Shown here piece by piece: positions 34,003-42,589 of a stretch of 53,502 nucleotides of DNA (within the stretch, counting starts at the first letter, position 1; each line of letters starts with the position of its first letter). The position numbers were made by a program, and so were the translations under genes. The notes beneath the pieces were generated by a model. That model saw only the letters and a program-made list of their open reading frames with translations, did not search any database and was not told where the DNA came from. This DNA is from Bacteroidia bacterium (GTDB lineage: Bacteria; Bacteroidota; Bacteroidia; B-17B0; Aurantibacillaceae), in contig JALHPG010000003.1 of the NCBI GenBank assembly GCA_022842625.1, positions 1 through 53,502 of the forward strand, read 5' to 3'.

Positions 34003-35685
34003 ATGAACAAGGATAAAAAAGTAGCAATACCTTTAATTAAAAATCCAAAAACGGTTTACGAAAAGTTTGAGAATTGGGCATCTAAGAACGATACCAAGAT
34101 CTTTTACGCTTTAACCATATTAACCCTTTTTTTATCGTTTATCTCTTTTAATGCACGCATTAGCGAGGCGCATGATGATGCTCTTTATTTAGAAGGCGGT
34201 TGGCGCTACGTTAACGAATTTCCTGATTATTTCTACACACAAAACGCACCACTTTACCCCATGTTTTTGGGATTGTTGGTTAAGTTGTTTGGTTTTAAAC
34301 TCATTTTATTTAAACTCTTTTCGGTTATTTTTAATGTTTTAGGCTTTGTACTTTTTTATAAAGCACTAAAAGGCAGAGTTCCTGCAATTGTTTTTATACC
34401 CGTTGCAATTTTTCAGGCAGTAAATCATTTAATTATTTACTACGCCAGCATGACCTTTACAGAGGCATTTTATTTTTTCTTACAAGGTTTATTCTTTTTT
34501 TATGCGGTAAAAATCATTGATGCCGTTAATAAAGATGGGGTGCAATTAAAACCTCAGTTAAAATTGTGGTTACTTTTTGGTTTAAGCATGTTTTTAATTA
34601 GTACTTGTAAGAGTTCAGCCATCGTTGTTGTACCGGCAGTATTATTATTTTTTGCATTAGAAAAAAACTGGAAGGCTGTTGGGTTTTCGTTAGCAAGTTA
34701 TTTATCGTTTAAAATTATTTACGAAGTTTTAGTAAGAAGTATTTGGAAAGCGCAAAACCAATTTGCCGGTCAAAGCAAGATCCTCTTGCAAAAGGACCCC
34801 TATAATAAAGCCTTGGGAGACGAAGATACGGCAGGCTTTATTCAACGTTTTGTAGATAATTGTAATTTAGGTTTAAGCAAGCGTTTTTATCAACTACTTG
34901 GCTGGAGAGATGAGAACAACATTGATGTATTTGGTTTTGTTACACTCGTAACCATTGCAATTATCATCATTGGATTTTGGAAATTAGCCAAACAAAAAAA
35001 TAAAGTAATGTTGTTGTTTGCTCTATTTACCGGTGCGCAAATAATCTTATCCTTTATTATTCTTCAAGCAAGATGGGATCAGCCGCGTATCACTTTAATA
35101 TGTATGCCTATCCTATTAATTTTAATGTTGTATGCCTTTTATTCGTTTACCAATAAACCCGGCAGCATGGGGCAAATGATCTATATTGCCATTGCGGTTT
35201 TAATGGTGGGTTCTGTTTCTATTTCTTCCCTTAAAAGAGGTTTTACCAATTTACCCATCGTTCAAAAAAATCTTAAAGGCGATAAATATTTTGGTTATAC
35301 ACCCGATTGGCAAAACTTTTTAAAAGCCAGCGAATGGTGCGCCGATAGTTTATCTAAAGAGTCGTTAGTTGCCAGCAGAAAGGCCCCTATGAGTTTTGTA
35401 TATGGTAAAGGAAAAAAATTCTTTCCAATTTACAGCGTTATTAAAAAAGATAGTTTAACCGAACAATCAAACCCGGATAGTGCTTTGGCTTTCTTTAAAG
35501 AGAAAAAAGTAACGCATGTTATTTTAGCGAGTTTACGTTTAGATCCAAACAATGCAAGTGCAGGGTTCATTAATACTGTACACAATATCTTTGGTCCTAT
35601 TAGTCAAAAATACCCTGAAAAATTACGTTTAGTGCATACTGAAGGCGCGTTTGAACAAGCATACATTTATGAGATCAACTACTAA
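34003..35685 (+). CDS. GT-C type (GT39/ArnT-like) membrane glycosyltransferase
   Basis: An integral membrane protein of 560 residues with about 10-11 helices. The first extracytoplasmic loop carries ARISEAHDDALYLEGGWRYV with an acidic pair at 58-59, the catalytic-loop position of GT-C enzymes that use polyprenyl-phosphate sugars. APLYPMFLGLLVKLFG follows, as in ArnT/PMT relatives. A soluble C-terminal domain (about 440-560) lies in the periplasm. It would attach a sugar to a lipid, glycan or protein outside the inner membrane. First gene of a plus-strand run with two methyltransferases and a methyltransferase-GT2 fusion. The start at 34003 is chosen over a TTG at 33985 that precedes the promoter core. 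Confidence 0.82.
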   Translation: MNKDKKVAIPLIKNPKTVYEKFENWASKNDTKIFYALTILTLFLSFISFNARISEAHDDALYLEGGWRYVNEFPDYFYTQNAPLYPMFLGLLVKLFGFKLILFKLFSVIFNVLGFVLFYKALKGRVPAIVFIPVAIFQAVNHLIIYYASMTFTEAFYFFLQGLFFFYAVKIIDAVNKDGVQLKPQLKLWLLFGLSMFLISTCKSSAIVVVPAVLLFFALEKNWKAVGFSLASYLSFKIIYEVLVRSIWKAQNQFAGQSKILLQKDPYNKALGDEDTAGFIQRFVDNCNLGLSKRFYQLLGWRDENNIDVFGFVTLVTIAIIIIGFWKLAKQKNKVMLLFALFTGAQIILSFIILQARWDQPRITLICMPILLILMLYAFYSFTNKPGSMGQMIYIAIAVLMVGSVSISSLKRGFTNLPIVQKNLKGDKYFGYTPDWQNFLKASEWCADSLSKESLVASRKAPMSFVYGKGKKFFPIYSVIKKDSLTEQSNPDSALAFFKEKKVTHVILASLRLDPNNASAGFINTVHNIFGPISQKYPEKLRLVHTEGAFEQAYIYEINY

Positions 35686-35704
35686 AAATCAGAAATTATA
35701 AAGG

Positions 35705-36448
35705 ATGTCGTTTAGTATTAAACTTGGAAATTTTCTTTACAACAATGCATTTGGTTTATATAAACCAATGTATAAACTGTTTAAAAATAAACAAGATGCT
35801 TTTGAAATTGAGCTCTTAAAAAAACACATCAAACAAAACGATACCGTACTGGATATTGGGGCTAATATTGGCTTTTACGCTACCATTCTCTCTGATATTG
35901 TGGGCGAAAAAGGTCTGGTACACTGCTTTGAACCCGATAGCAAGAATTTCGAACACTTAAAAAAAACAACTGCAAATTTTAAAAACATTAAAATAAATAA
36001 TAAAGCTGTTGGTCCTAAAACCGAAAAACTAAAGATCTATACCTCTAAAAATTTAAATGTAGATCATAGAACTTATAAGCCCGAAGAATACGATAAAGAA
36101 ATTGAAATTGATGCCGTAAGCATTGATGATCATTTAGCATCCAACCCAAAAGTAGACCTTATTAAAATGGATATTCAAGGGTTTGAAATGCAAGCCATAC
36201 AAGGCATGCAAAACATATTGGATAAAAATAAAGACATAAAATTAATTTCTGAATTTTGGCCTTATGGTTTAAAAAAAGCCGGAAGTTCGGTAACAGACTA
36301 TTTTAATTTTTTATCAGCAAAAGGATTTACCTGTTATTTATTGGAAAAAAATTCATTGCAAAAATTAAGTCTCGATAAAGTAACTTCTTTAGAACCACTA
36401 GGAGAAGAACATTATTTCAATATTTTTGCTACCAGAACGGATGTTTAA
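35705..36448 (+). CDS. FkbM family methyltransferase
   Basis: A SAM-dependent methyltransferase of 247 residues. Motif I is VLDIGANIGFYATILS, followed by VHCFEPDSKNFEHL, and the FkbM-specific VDLIKMDIQGFEMQAIQGM. FkbM enzymes O-methylate sugars or polyketides; in surface-glycan clusters they usually methylate glycan hydroxyls. Located 19 bp after the GT-C gene, and it overlaps the next gene by 8 bp. Cytosolic. Confidence 0.92.
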   Translation: MSFSIKLGNFLYNNAFGLYKPMYKLFKNKQDAFEIELLKKHIKQNDTVLDIGANIGFYATILSDIVGEKGLVHCFEPDSKNFEHLKKTTANFKNIKINNKAVGPKTEKLKIYTSKNLNVDHRTYKPEEYDKEIEIDAVSIDDHLASNPKVDLIKMDIQGFEMQAIQGMQNILDKNKDIKLISEFWPYGLKKAGSSVTDYFNFLSAKGFTCYLLEKNSLQKLSLDKVTSLEPLGEEHYFNIFATRTDV

Positions 36449-37193
36449 AAAATACACCATACCTTTTGACCTTGATGACCCTAAAGCAACTTTAGCGCAC
36501 AGAGACCTTATTTTACAAAAACCATTTTTAAAACGTTTGTATAATGATTGGTATGACGTTTTTATTAAAAAAGCAAAAGAAATTAAAACCGGAAAACATC
36601 TTGAAATTGGCTCCGGTGGCGGCTTTTTAAAGGAAGTATTTCCTGAAGTTATTACAAGTGATATTTTAGCTTTGCCAAACGTTGATATGGTTTTTAGCGC
36701 CGAAGAAATTCCCTTTAAAGAAAATGAATTGGCAAGCATTGTCATGCTAAACGTTTTTCATCACATTCCAAAACCACATTTATTTTTAAAAGAAGCCCAA
36801 CGCACTTTAGTAAAAGGCGGTAAAATAATTATGACAGAGCCTGCCAATAGCGCTTTAGGCAGATTTATTTACAAACGTTTTCATCACGAACCATTTGATG
36901 AGAATGGACAAAGAGAAATTAAAGCCGGAAACCCATTATCGAATAGTAACCAGGCACTCCCTCATATTTATTTTGAGCGCGACCTTGAATTGTTTAAAAA
37001 GGAATTCCCGCAGTTAAAAATTAATTCTATAAAATACCATTCGCCTTTTTCCTATATAATTAGTGGCGGCGTTTCAAGAAGTGCAATGCTTCCGTATTTT
37101 ATGTATAATTTCGTTAAAGGAATAGAGTGGATATTTTCACCATTATCCAAACAAATTGGTTTATTTTGTACTATAGAAGTTGAAAAAATTTAA
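36441..37193 (+). CDS. Class I SAM-dependent methyltransferase
   Basis: A protein of 250 residues. Motif I is HLEIGSGGGFLKEVFP; then DMVFSAEEIPFKENELASIVMLNVFHHIPKP (motifs II-III), and LVKGGKIIMTEPANS. This is the Methyltransf_11 layout. Start ATG at 36441 lies inside the end of the FkbM gene (8-bp overlap, ATGTTTAA), which sets the start; a TTG at 36426 is less likely. The C-terminal part (PFSYIISGGVSRSAMLPYFMYNF) is family-variable. Probably methylates a glycan or lipid intermediate made by the neighbours. Confidence 0.88.
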   Translation: MFKKYTIPFDLDDPKATLAHRDLILQKPFLKRLYNDWYDVFIKKAKEIKTGKHLEIGSGGGFLKEVFPEVITSDILALPNVDMVFSAEEIPFKENELASIVMLNVFHHIPKPHLFLKEAQRTLVKGGKIIMTEPANSALGRFIYKRFHHEPFDENGQREIKAGNPLSNSNQALPHIYFERDLELFKKEFPQLKINSIKYHSPFSYIISGGVSRSAMLPYFMYNFVKGIEWIFSPLSKQIGLFCTIEVEKI

Positions 37194-38615
37194 GTGGAAG
37201 AAACAAAACATACATATTTTAATAGTTTAGCTAAAAAGCGCAAAAAGCGCGGCTTTAGTGCTTATTACTGGAAAGAGATCACTAATTACACGAATTACTT
37301 TTCTCACGAAGACAGTTCTGTATTAGAAGTAGGCTGCGGAAGCGGCGACCTTTTAGCGGATATTGCAGGTGCTAAAAAAGTGGGGATCGATTTTAGCGAA
37401 GATTACATTGCCTGGGCAAAAGAAAAACACAAGGACAAGAATATTGAATTTTTAGTAATGGATGCCAACAACATTCATTTAAACCAAACTTTCGACCTTA
37501 TTGTTGTAAGTAATTTAATTGGTTTTGTTGACGATATTCAAAACGTATTTGAGCAAATAAAAAAATGTTGTCACCCAAATACTAAAGTGGTTGTTCAATT
37601 TTATAATTCGTTTTGGGAACCATTAATTAAATTTTCTGAATTAATTGGTTTAAAACAAAAAACACCAACTCAAAACTGGTTAAGCACACGCGACATTAAT
37701 AATTTGCTGTATGTTTCGGGCTTTGATGTATATCGTAACAGTAAACGATTGATTTTCCCGTTCTTCTTCCCTATTCTATCATTTATCTTCAATAAATATT
37801 TAGCTAAGTTTCCGTTTTTCAGGTTCTTTAGTTTAAACATTTACAGCTTTGCAAAACCATTACCGGAAAATAATGAAGAGAATTACGATAAAAAATACTC
37901 TACAACAGTTGTTATTCCTGCCCGCAACGAAAGCGGAAATATTGAAAACGCTATTTTACGATTACCAAAATTTGGTAAGCACATCGAAATTATTTTTATT
38001 GAAGGAAATAGTACAGATGATACTTGGCAAAAAGTTCAGGAGATCCAGAAAAAATATGCCGGCACTCACGATATAAAAATTGGTCAGCAAAAAGGTAAAG
38101 GTAAAGGCGATGCCGTGCGCGAAGGTTACAAAATGGCTACCGGTGATATTTTAATGATCTTAGATGCCGACTTAACCGTTCCACCTGAAGATCTTCCTAA
38201 ATTTTACAATGCCATTGCCAGTAACAAAGGTGATTTTATAAATGGCACTCGTCTTGTTTACCCTATGGATAAAGAAGCTATGCGCTTTTTAAATTATCTG
38301 GGCAATCACTTTTTTAGCTGGGCATTTACGTGGCTATTAGACCAACGCTTTAAAGATACTTTATGCGGTACAAAAGTTATGTTCCGTAAAGACTATATTA
38401 AACTAATTAAAAACAGAAAGTATTTTGGTGAGTTTGATCCATTTGGTGATTTTGATCTTTTATTTGGCGCACATAAACTTAATTTAAAAATTGTTGAAGT
38501 GCCTATTCGCTATAAAGAGCGTACATACGGAGAGACCAATATTTCTCGTTTTAAACACGGTGTAATTTTATTACGCATGTGTGCGTTTGCAAGCAGAAAG
38601 TGTAAGTTTATTTAA
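37194..38615 (+). CDS. Methyltransferase-glycosyltransferase family 2 fusion protein
   Basis: A 473-residue two-domain protein. Residues about 1-180 are a SAM methyltransferase (VLEVGCGSG at 43-51, VGIDFSEDYIAWA, then LIVVSNLIGFVDDI). Residues about 235-473 are a GT2 of the dolichol-phosphate-mannose-synthase kind: VVIPARNES at 239-247, GKGKGDAVREGYKMATGDI, the metal-binding DAD at 324-326, and GTKVMFRKDYI. Between them, about 185-215 is hydrophobic and aromatic and may touch the membrane. The start is GTG at 37194, immediately after the preceding TAA. A GT2 of this type makes polyprenyl-phosphate sugars, exactly the donor a GT-C enzyme (34003-35685) needs, so the four genes may form one pathway. 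Confidence 0.9.
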   Translation: MEETKHTYFNSLAKKRKKRGFSAYYWKEITNYTNYFSHEDSSVLEVGCGSGDLLADIAGAKKVGIDFSEDYIAWAKEKHKDKNIEFLVMDANNIHLNQTFDLIVVSNLIGFVDDIQNVFEQIKKCCHPNTKVVVQFYNSFWEPLIKFSELIGLKQKTPTQNWLSTRDINNLLYVSGFDVYRNSKRLIFPFFFPILSFIFNKYLAKFPFFRFFSLNIYSFAKPLPENNEENYDKKYSTTVVIPARNESGNIENAILRLPKFGKHIEIIFIEGNSTDDTWQKVQEIQKKYAGTHDIKIGQQKGKGKGDAVREGYKMATGDILMILDADLTVPPEDLPKFYNAIASNKGDFINGTRLVYPMDKEAMRFLNYLGNHFFSWAFTWLLDQRFKDTLCGTKVMFRKDYIKLIKNRKYFGEFDPFGDFDLLFGAHKLNLKIVEVPIRYKERTYGETNISRFKHGVILLRMCAFASRKCKFI

Positions 38616-39034
38616 AGGTTCATACTCAGCAAGGTCATGTAATCCTGCAATAAAATAATTGCACTAATTACATCCACCGTTTCTTTATCCCGCCTGTCTT
38701 TCTTTTTTAGACCGCCCATTAACATTGTTTGATGCGCTAAAGCGCTTGTAAAACGTTCATCGTAACGTTCAATCTTCATATCCGGAAATTTACGCTGTAA
38801 ATGAATTACAAAAGGATCTATAAAACGAGCACTATCGCTTTTATTATTTTGCAGGGTCTTTGGTTCGCCCACAACAATAATATCAACTTGTTCTTTTTTT
38901 AAATAATCTTCTAAAAATTTAATTATGTCCTTACTATGAACATTGGTCAATCCACTGGCAATTAATCGCAAATTGTCTGTTACGGCAATTCCAACGCGTT
39001 TACTACCATAATCTATTGCTAATATTCGTCCCAT
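38612..39034 (-). CDS. ruvX: RuvX/YqgF family Holliday-junction-resolvase-like protein
   Basis: An RNase H-fold protein of 140 residues: ILAIDYGSKRVGIAVTD with the catalytic Asp at residue 7, VVGEPKTLQ, IERYDERFTSALAHQTM, and DVISAIILLQDYM. The bacterial family is involved in pre-16S rRNA 5' maturation, and was first proposed as a Holliday junction resolvase. Its 3' end overlaps the convergent fusion gene by 4 bp. Promoter core lies 16 bases upstream of the ATG. Confidence 0.94.
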   Translation of the reverse strand: MGRILAIDYGSKRVGIAVTDNLRLIASGLTNVHSKDIIKFLEDYLKKEQVDIIVVGEPKTLQNNKSDSARFIDPFVIHLQRKFPDMKIERYDERFTSALAHQTMLMGGLKKKDRRDKETVDVISAIILLQDYMTLLSMNL

Positions 39035-39050
39035 TTATAAAGTAAAGTTA

Positions 39051-39058
39051 CAAAATTA
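39051..39058 (-). promoter_or_regulatory. Putative ruvX promoter core
   Basis: On the minus strand TAATTTTG (39058 to 39051) is an exact TAnnTTTG, 16 bases before the ATG at 39034. No convincing -33 TTG at the right spacing. Confidence 0.4.
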
Positions 39059-39093
39059 AAGGCAGGTGGTGCAAGATTATACTAAAAGTGATG

Positions 39094-39174
39094 GAACACA
39101 GATTATACAGATTCAACGGGTTTACACAAATCAAAAATCAGTGTAAATCTGTTTAATCCGCGTCACCTGTGTTC
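39094..39174. repeat. Long imperfect hairpin repeat (GTGTAAATCTGTTTAATC / CTGTGTTC family)
   Basis: GAACACAG at the left (39094-39101) pairs with CTGTGTTC at the right (39167-39174), and TTTACAC (39121-39127) pairs with GTGTAAA (39141-39147). Between them ATTATACAGATT and AATCTGTTTAATC also pair with bulges. The right half plus flank (39138-39178) aligns with 53456-53496 at the window end. Non-coding dispersed repeat between ruvX and pfkA. Confidence 0.7.
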
Positions 39175-39193
39175 TATCTCGAAAAACTTTTTG

Positions 39194-39201
39194 TAATTTA
39201 G
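39194..39201 (+). promoter_or_regulatory. Near-consensus promoter core 4 bases before pfkA
   Basis: TAATTTAG (one mismatch to TAnnTTTG), TTTT, ATG at 39206. Same spacing as the exact leaderless-type cores in this window. Confidence 0.35.
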
Positions 39202-39205
39202 TTTT

Positions 39206-40177
39206 ATGATAAAAAAGATAGGTATAATGACTTCCGGCGGAGATTCTCCGGGAATGAATGCTTGTATTCGTGCGGTTGTGAGAACAGCTATGTACAACAA
39301 TATTGAGGTTATTGGCTTTTTAAAAGGATATGAAGGCATCATAGATAATAATTTTATTGAATTAAAAAACGAAAGTGTTTCCGGAATAATACAAAAAGGC
39401 GGCACCATATTAAAAACTGCCCGCAGTGCTCGTTTCATGCAAGAAGAAGGAATTCTTCAGGCTGCAAAAAATTTAAAGGATAATGATATTGACGGCTTAG
39501 TTATTATTGGAGGAGATGGCAGTTTTAAAGGTGCTATTGAATTAAGTAAACACATTCACATTCCTATTGTTGGCTGTGCCGGTACAATTGATAATGATCT
39601 TGTTGGTACTGATTTTACAATTGGTTACGATACTGCTATTAATACCGTTATTGAGGCAATAGATAAAATTAGAGATACTGCTGAGAGTCATGATCGCGTT
39701 TTTGTTGTTGAAGTAATGGGACGGGATGCCGGACTGATAGCGCTTCGCAGCGCCATTGCAAGTGGAGCCGAAGCTTTATTGGTTCCTGAAATAAAATATG
39801 ATACCACCAATTTAATTTTAAAAATTAAGAACTGGCGAAGTACAAAAAGCAGTAAAATAATAGTTGTAGCAGAAGGCGATCAAAGTGGCGGTGCCTTCAA
39901 AGTTGCAGAGATGATCAAACAAAATTGTCCGGAATTTGACATAAGAGTGAGTGTGTTAGGGCACATTCAGCGTGGTGGCAACCCAAGTTGTATGGAGCGT
40001 GTAAATGCCAGCATTGTTGGATTTAATGCAGTTAAGGCACTCATGACGGGGCATAAAAACGAAATGGTAGGTATTGTAAATAAACAAGTTGTTTTTACTC
40101 CTTTTGAAAAAGCAGTAAAACATATTCAAAAATTAAATAACGATCTGGAAGAGTTGATAGAAGTGTTGAGTAGTTAA
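39206..40177 (+). CDS. pfkA: ATP-dependent 6-phosphofructokinase
   Basis: Phosphorylates fructose 6-phosphate in glycolysis. It has 323 residues, the bacterial length. Motifs: TSGGDSPGMNA at 9-19, TARSARF at 71-77, GGDGS at 102-106, TIDND at 127-131 with the catalytic base D129, EVMGR at 169-173 and GHIQRGG. Glycines at 105 and 126 (positions equivalent to E. coli 104 and 124) point to ATP rather than pyrophosphate as donor. fbp, the opposing enzyme, is about 2.4 kb downstream on the other strand. Confidence 0.97.
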   Translation: MIKKIGIMTSGGDSPGMNACIRAVVRTAMYNNIEVIGFLKGYEGIIDNNFIELKNESVSGIIQKGGTILKTARSARFMQEEGILQAAKNLKDNDIDGLVIIGGDGSFKGAIELSKHIHIPIVGCAGTIDNDLVGTDFTIGYDTAINTVIEAIDKIRDTAESHDRVFVVEVMGRDAGLIALRSAIASGAEALLVPEIKYDTTNLILKIKNWRSTKSSKIIVVAEGDQSGGAFKVAEMIKQNCPEFDIRVSVLGHIQRGGNPSCMERVNASIVGFNAVKALMTGHKNEMVGIVNKQVVFTPFEKAVKHIQKLNNDLEELIEVLSS

Positions 40178-40184
40178 TTTGGCT

Positions 40185-40250
40185 GTCATTGAGCTTGTCG
40201 AAATGATCTCAAAATTTAAATTATAAATGCACTTCGACATGCTCAGTGTC
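40185..40250. repeat. Inverted dispersed repeat downstream of pfkA
   Basis: Left arm GTCATTGAGCTTGTCGAAATG (40185-40205, 21 bases, described in parts as GTCATTGAGC and TTGTCGAAATG) pairs with right arm CACTTCGACATGCTCAGTG (40230-40248) across an AT-rich spacer. It is a relative of the GTCA...GAGC...TCGAA repeats at 9298-9500 and may double as the pfkA terminator. The rest of the 150-bp gap shows nothing else. Confidence 0.65.
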
Positions 40251-40327
40251 CGATTTATTTTTTTGACTTAAAATTTGTTAACACCTGTAACTTCTATCCG
40301 CATTAAACGTTTTACTCTAAACAAACT

Positions 40328-40939
40328 ATGCGTAAACTAATTTTAATTACCGGAGTTTTACTTGCTTTTTTTGTATTAAGCTCGTCTATTTTTTATAAAA
40401 ACAAAACAACTTCACCGCATAAGAACGGTGATATTATCTTTATCGTCAATCCATCAGGCCAAGGCAAAGCAATACAACTGGCAACTAAATCAAAATACAC
40501 GCATGTAGGTGTTATTTTTTTTGAAGATGGTAAAGAAGTTGTTTATCATGCGGTAGAACCGGTTATGAAAAGCACTTTAAAAGAATTTATAAGCATGAGT
40601 GCCGATGATAAATACGAAATAAAACGTTTAAAAGATCAATCACTTTTAACAACGGAAGTCATTAATAAAATGCTCACAACCGCTAGGTCTAAACTTGGCT
40701 TACATTACGACCTTAGTTTTAGCTGGGATGACACCGAAATGTATTGTTCTGAATACGTTTGGAAGATCTACAAAAACGCCTTAAATGTAAGCGTAGGTTC
40801 TTTAAAACCATTAAAAGAATTTGACCTCACCCACCCTGCCGTTAAAGCAAAACTCACAGAGCGTTATGGTAAAAATATTCCTTTAAATGAAAACATGATC
40901 TCTCCGGGAGATATGTACAACTCAGATTTGTTGCAATAA
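40328..40939 (+). CDS. YiiX/YebB-type permuted NlpC/P60 (papain-like) hydrolase
   Basis: A protein of 203 residues with an N-terminal signal or anchor helix (LILITGVLLAFFVLSSSIF). The fold's landmarks are KNGDIIFIV, then KYTHVGVIFFEDGKEVVYHAV with the catalytic His, and the catalytic Cys in EMYCSEYVWKIYK near residue 140. The circularly permuted Cys-His order agrees with YiiX. Members hydrolyse amide bonds in lipids or peptides; the substrate here is unknown. Periplasmic or membrane-bound. Converges with the 40944-41540 gene, 4 bp apart. Confidence 0.88.
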   Translation: MRKLILITGVLLAFFVLSSSIFYKNKTTSPHKNGDIIFIVNPSGQGKAIQLATKSKYTHVGVIFFEDGKEVVYHAVEPVMKSTLKEFISMSADDKYEIKRLKDQSLLTTEVINKMLTTARSKLGLHYDLSFSWDDTEMYCSEYVWKIYKNALNVSVGSLKPLKEFDLTHPAVKAKLTERYGKNIPLNENMISPGDMYNSDLLQ

Positions 40940-40943
40940 AAGA

Positions 40944-41540
40944 TCAGATCATTAAAAACGCCAATAAAGTCAATGCGTTCATAATTGAAATTGATATCAG
41001 AGAATGTGAGTTTTGGTTAAGATCAAAAGAGAAACAAATGATGCAGATTATTCCTAAAAAACCAGACAGGAATAATATTGGACTTGCGCGCAAAATCCGA
41101 TAATAATTATCAGATGTTTCGATGTAGGCTTTTATCTCCTTTTGTAACAAGTAATCTTTGCAAACTCTAAAGGATGAATACTTTTTGGGCGCTTCAATAA
41201 ATTCGTTTACTACTAATGTATACTCTTTATCATTCACATCAATAAACTCAATTTCAGATATTTTTCTCTGACCATTTTCGTTCATTTTATCAATATTGGT
41301 TACCGTTACACTTTTAGAAAAATGCATTTTAGAATTACATGGTCCGTAAAACGAAATGATTAATTCGCAAAAAATAAAAAAACAGAAAATATTAAAGGAA
41401 TTTAAAAACTTAAATGTGAACGACTTTTTAAATTTCTGGAGCTTATTAAACTCACGAATCTTTTTGATCTCAATTAATTCAGCTACTTCCTCGGGGGTTA
41501 AAGGAACACGTGGGGGTCGTTTTCTTCCTTCTTCTCTCAT
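40944..41540 (-). CDS. Hypothetical three-helix membrane protein
   Basis: A protein of 198 residues that I do not recognise. The N-terminus is basic and proline-rich (RKRPPRVPLTPEEVAELIEIKKIREFNKL) and cytosolic in prediction. There are hydrophobic segments at about 45-66, 153-173 and 180-198, and a soluble middle domain (about 67-150) with a KYSSFRVCKDYLLQKEIKAYIETSD stretch. No promoter core close to the start. Monocistronic between convergent and same-strand neighbours. Confidence 0.7.
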   Translation of the reverse strand: MREEGRKRPPRVPLTPEEVAELIEIKKIREFNKLQKFKKSFTFKFLNSFNIFCFFIFCELIISFYGPCNSKMHFSKSVTVTNIDKMNENGQRKISEIEFIDVNDKEYTLVVNEFIEAPKKYSSFRVCKDYLLQKEIKAYIETSDNYYRILRASPILFLSGFLGIICIICFSFDLNQNSHSLISISIMNALTLLAFLMI

Positions 41541-41614
41541 TTAGCTGCAAGTGTTTAATTTAATTGTATTTGAAATCGCTTACTAGCGTTTAGCAAAAGT
41601 ATATTTACTAATAA

Positions 41615-42589
41615 CTACTGCTTAAGATTTATTTTTTCGTCCACTAAATAACTATTTCTAACGGGACTATTTCTTAATATCAATTCGCCAATAAAACCAG
41701 CTAAAAACATCATACTGCCAATTATCATGCAGGTTAATGCAATATAGAACGAAGGACGCTCAGTTATTAATCTAGCAGCGTGATGTGTGTATGCGCAATA
41801 TAATTTATAAGCGCCTAAATAAAAGGCAAAACTAAAGCCAACTAAAAACAATAATGTACCAACCAAACCAAAAAAATGCATTGGACGTTTACCAAATTTT
41901 GAAGTGAAGGTGATGGTTAACAGATCTAAAAAACCGTTTATAAATCTATCCCAGCCAAATTTACTTACGCCATATTTACGGGCTTTGTGTTGCACTACTT
42001 TTTCGCCAATATTGCTAAAGCCTGCAGCCTTAGCCATAACAGGAATAAAGCGATGCATCTCACCATAAACTTCAATACTCTTTACTACTTTTTTCTTGTA
42101 AGCTTTTAAACCGCAATTCATATCATGCAGTTTAATACCGCTAATTTTTCGGTTGGTCCAGTTATATAATTTAGAAGGTAAATTTTTTGTAAAGGCGTTA
42201 TCGTAACGTTTTTGTTTCCAACCACTCACAAGATCGAATCCTTCTTCGGTAACCATTTTGTATAGTCCTGGTATTTCATCCGGACTATCCTGAAGATCGG
42301 CATCCATGGTAATTACAACATCACCTTGTGCAGCTTCAAAACCTAAATGTAAGGCAGGAGATTTACCGTAATTACGACGGAATTTTATTGCTTTAACAGC
42401 TGTATTTTTTTGCGCTAATTTTTCAATTATTTGCCACGAATTATCCTTACTACCATCATCAATAAAAATGATCTCATAAGAATAATTATTCTCATGCATT
42501 ACTTTTACGATCCAGTCGTGCAATTCCGGTAAAGATTCCTCTTCATCTTTAAGAGGGATAATTACAGATATTTGACAAGTAGAACTCAT
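41615..42589 (-). CDS. Glycosyltransferase family 2 with two C-terminal membrane helices (GtrB/DPM-like)
   Basis: A protein of 324 residues. The catalytic domain has VIIPLKDEEESLPEL, IFIDDGSKDNSW, the metal-binding DADLQDSPDEIP at 96-107, and MNCGLKAYKKKVVKSI. Two helices follow at about 237-263 and 280-307, with VRNSYLVDE at the C-terminus. Such enzymes load a sugar onto undecaprenyl phosphate at the inner membrane, for glycan decoration or protein modification. The start ATG shares a base with the fbp stop (TAATG), so the two genes are coupled although functionally unrelated at first sight. Confidence 0.92.
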   Translation of the reverse strand: MSSTCQISVIIPLKDEEESLPELHDWIVKVMHENNYSYEIIFIDDGSKDNSWQIIEKLAQKNTAVKAIKFRRNYGKSPALHLGFEAAQGDVVITMDADLQDSPDEIPGLYKMVTEEGFDLVSGWKQKRYDNAFTKNLPSKLYNWTNRKISGIKLHDMNCGLKAYKKKVVKSIEVYGEMHRFIPVMAKAAGFSNIGEKVVQHKARKYGVSKFGWDRFINGFLDLLTITFTSKFGKRPMHFFGLVGTLLFLVGFSFAFYLGAYKLYCAYTHHAARLITERPSFYIALTCMIIGSMMFLAGFIGELILRNSPVRNSYLVDEKINLKQ

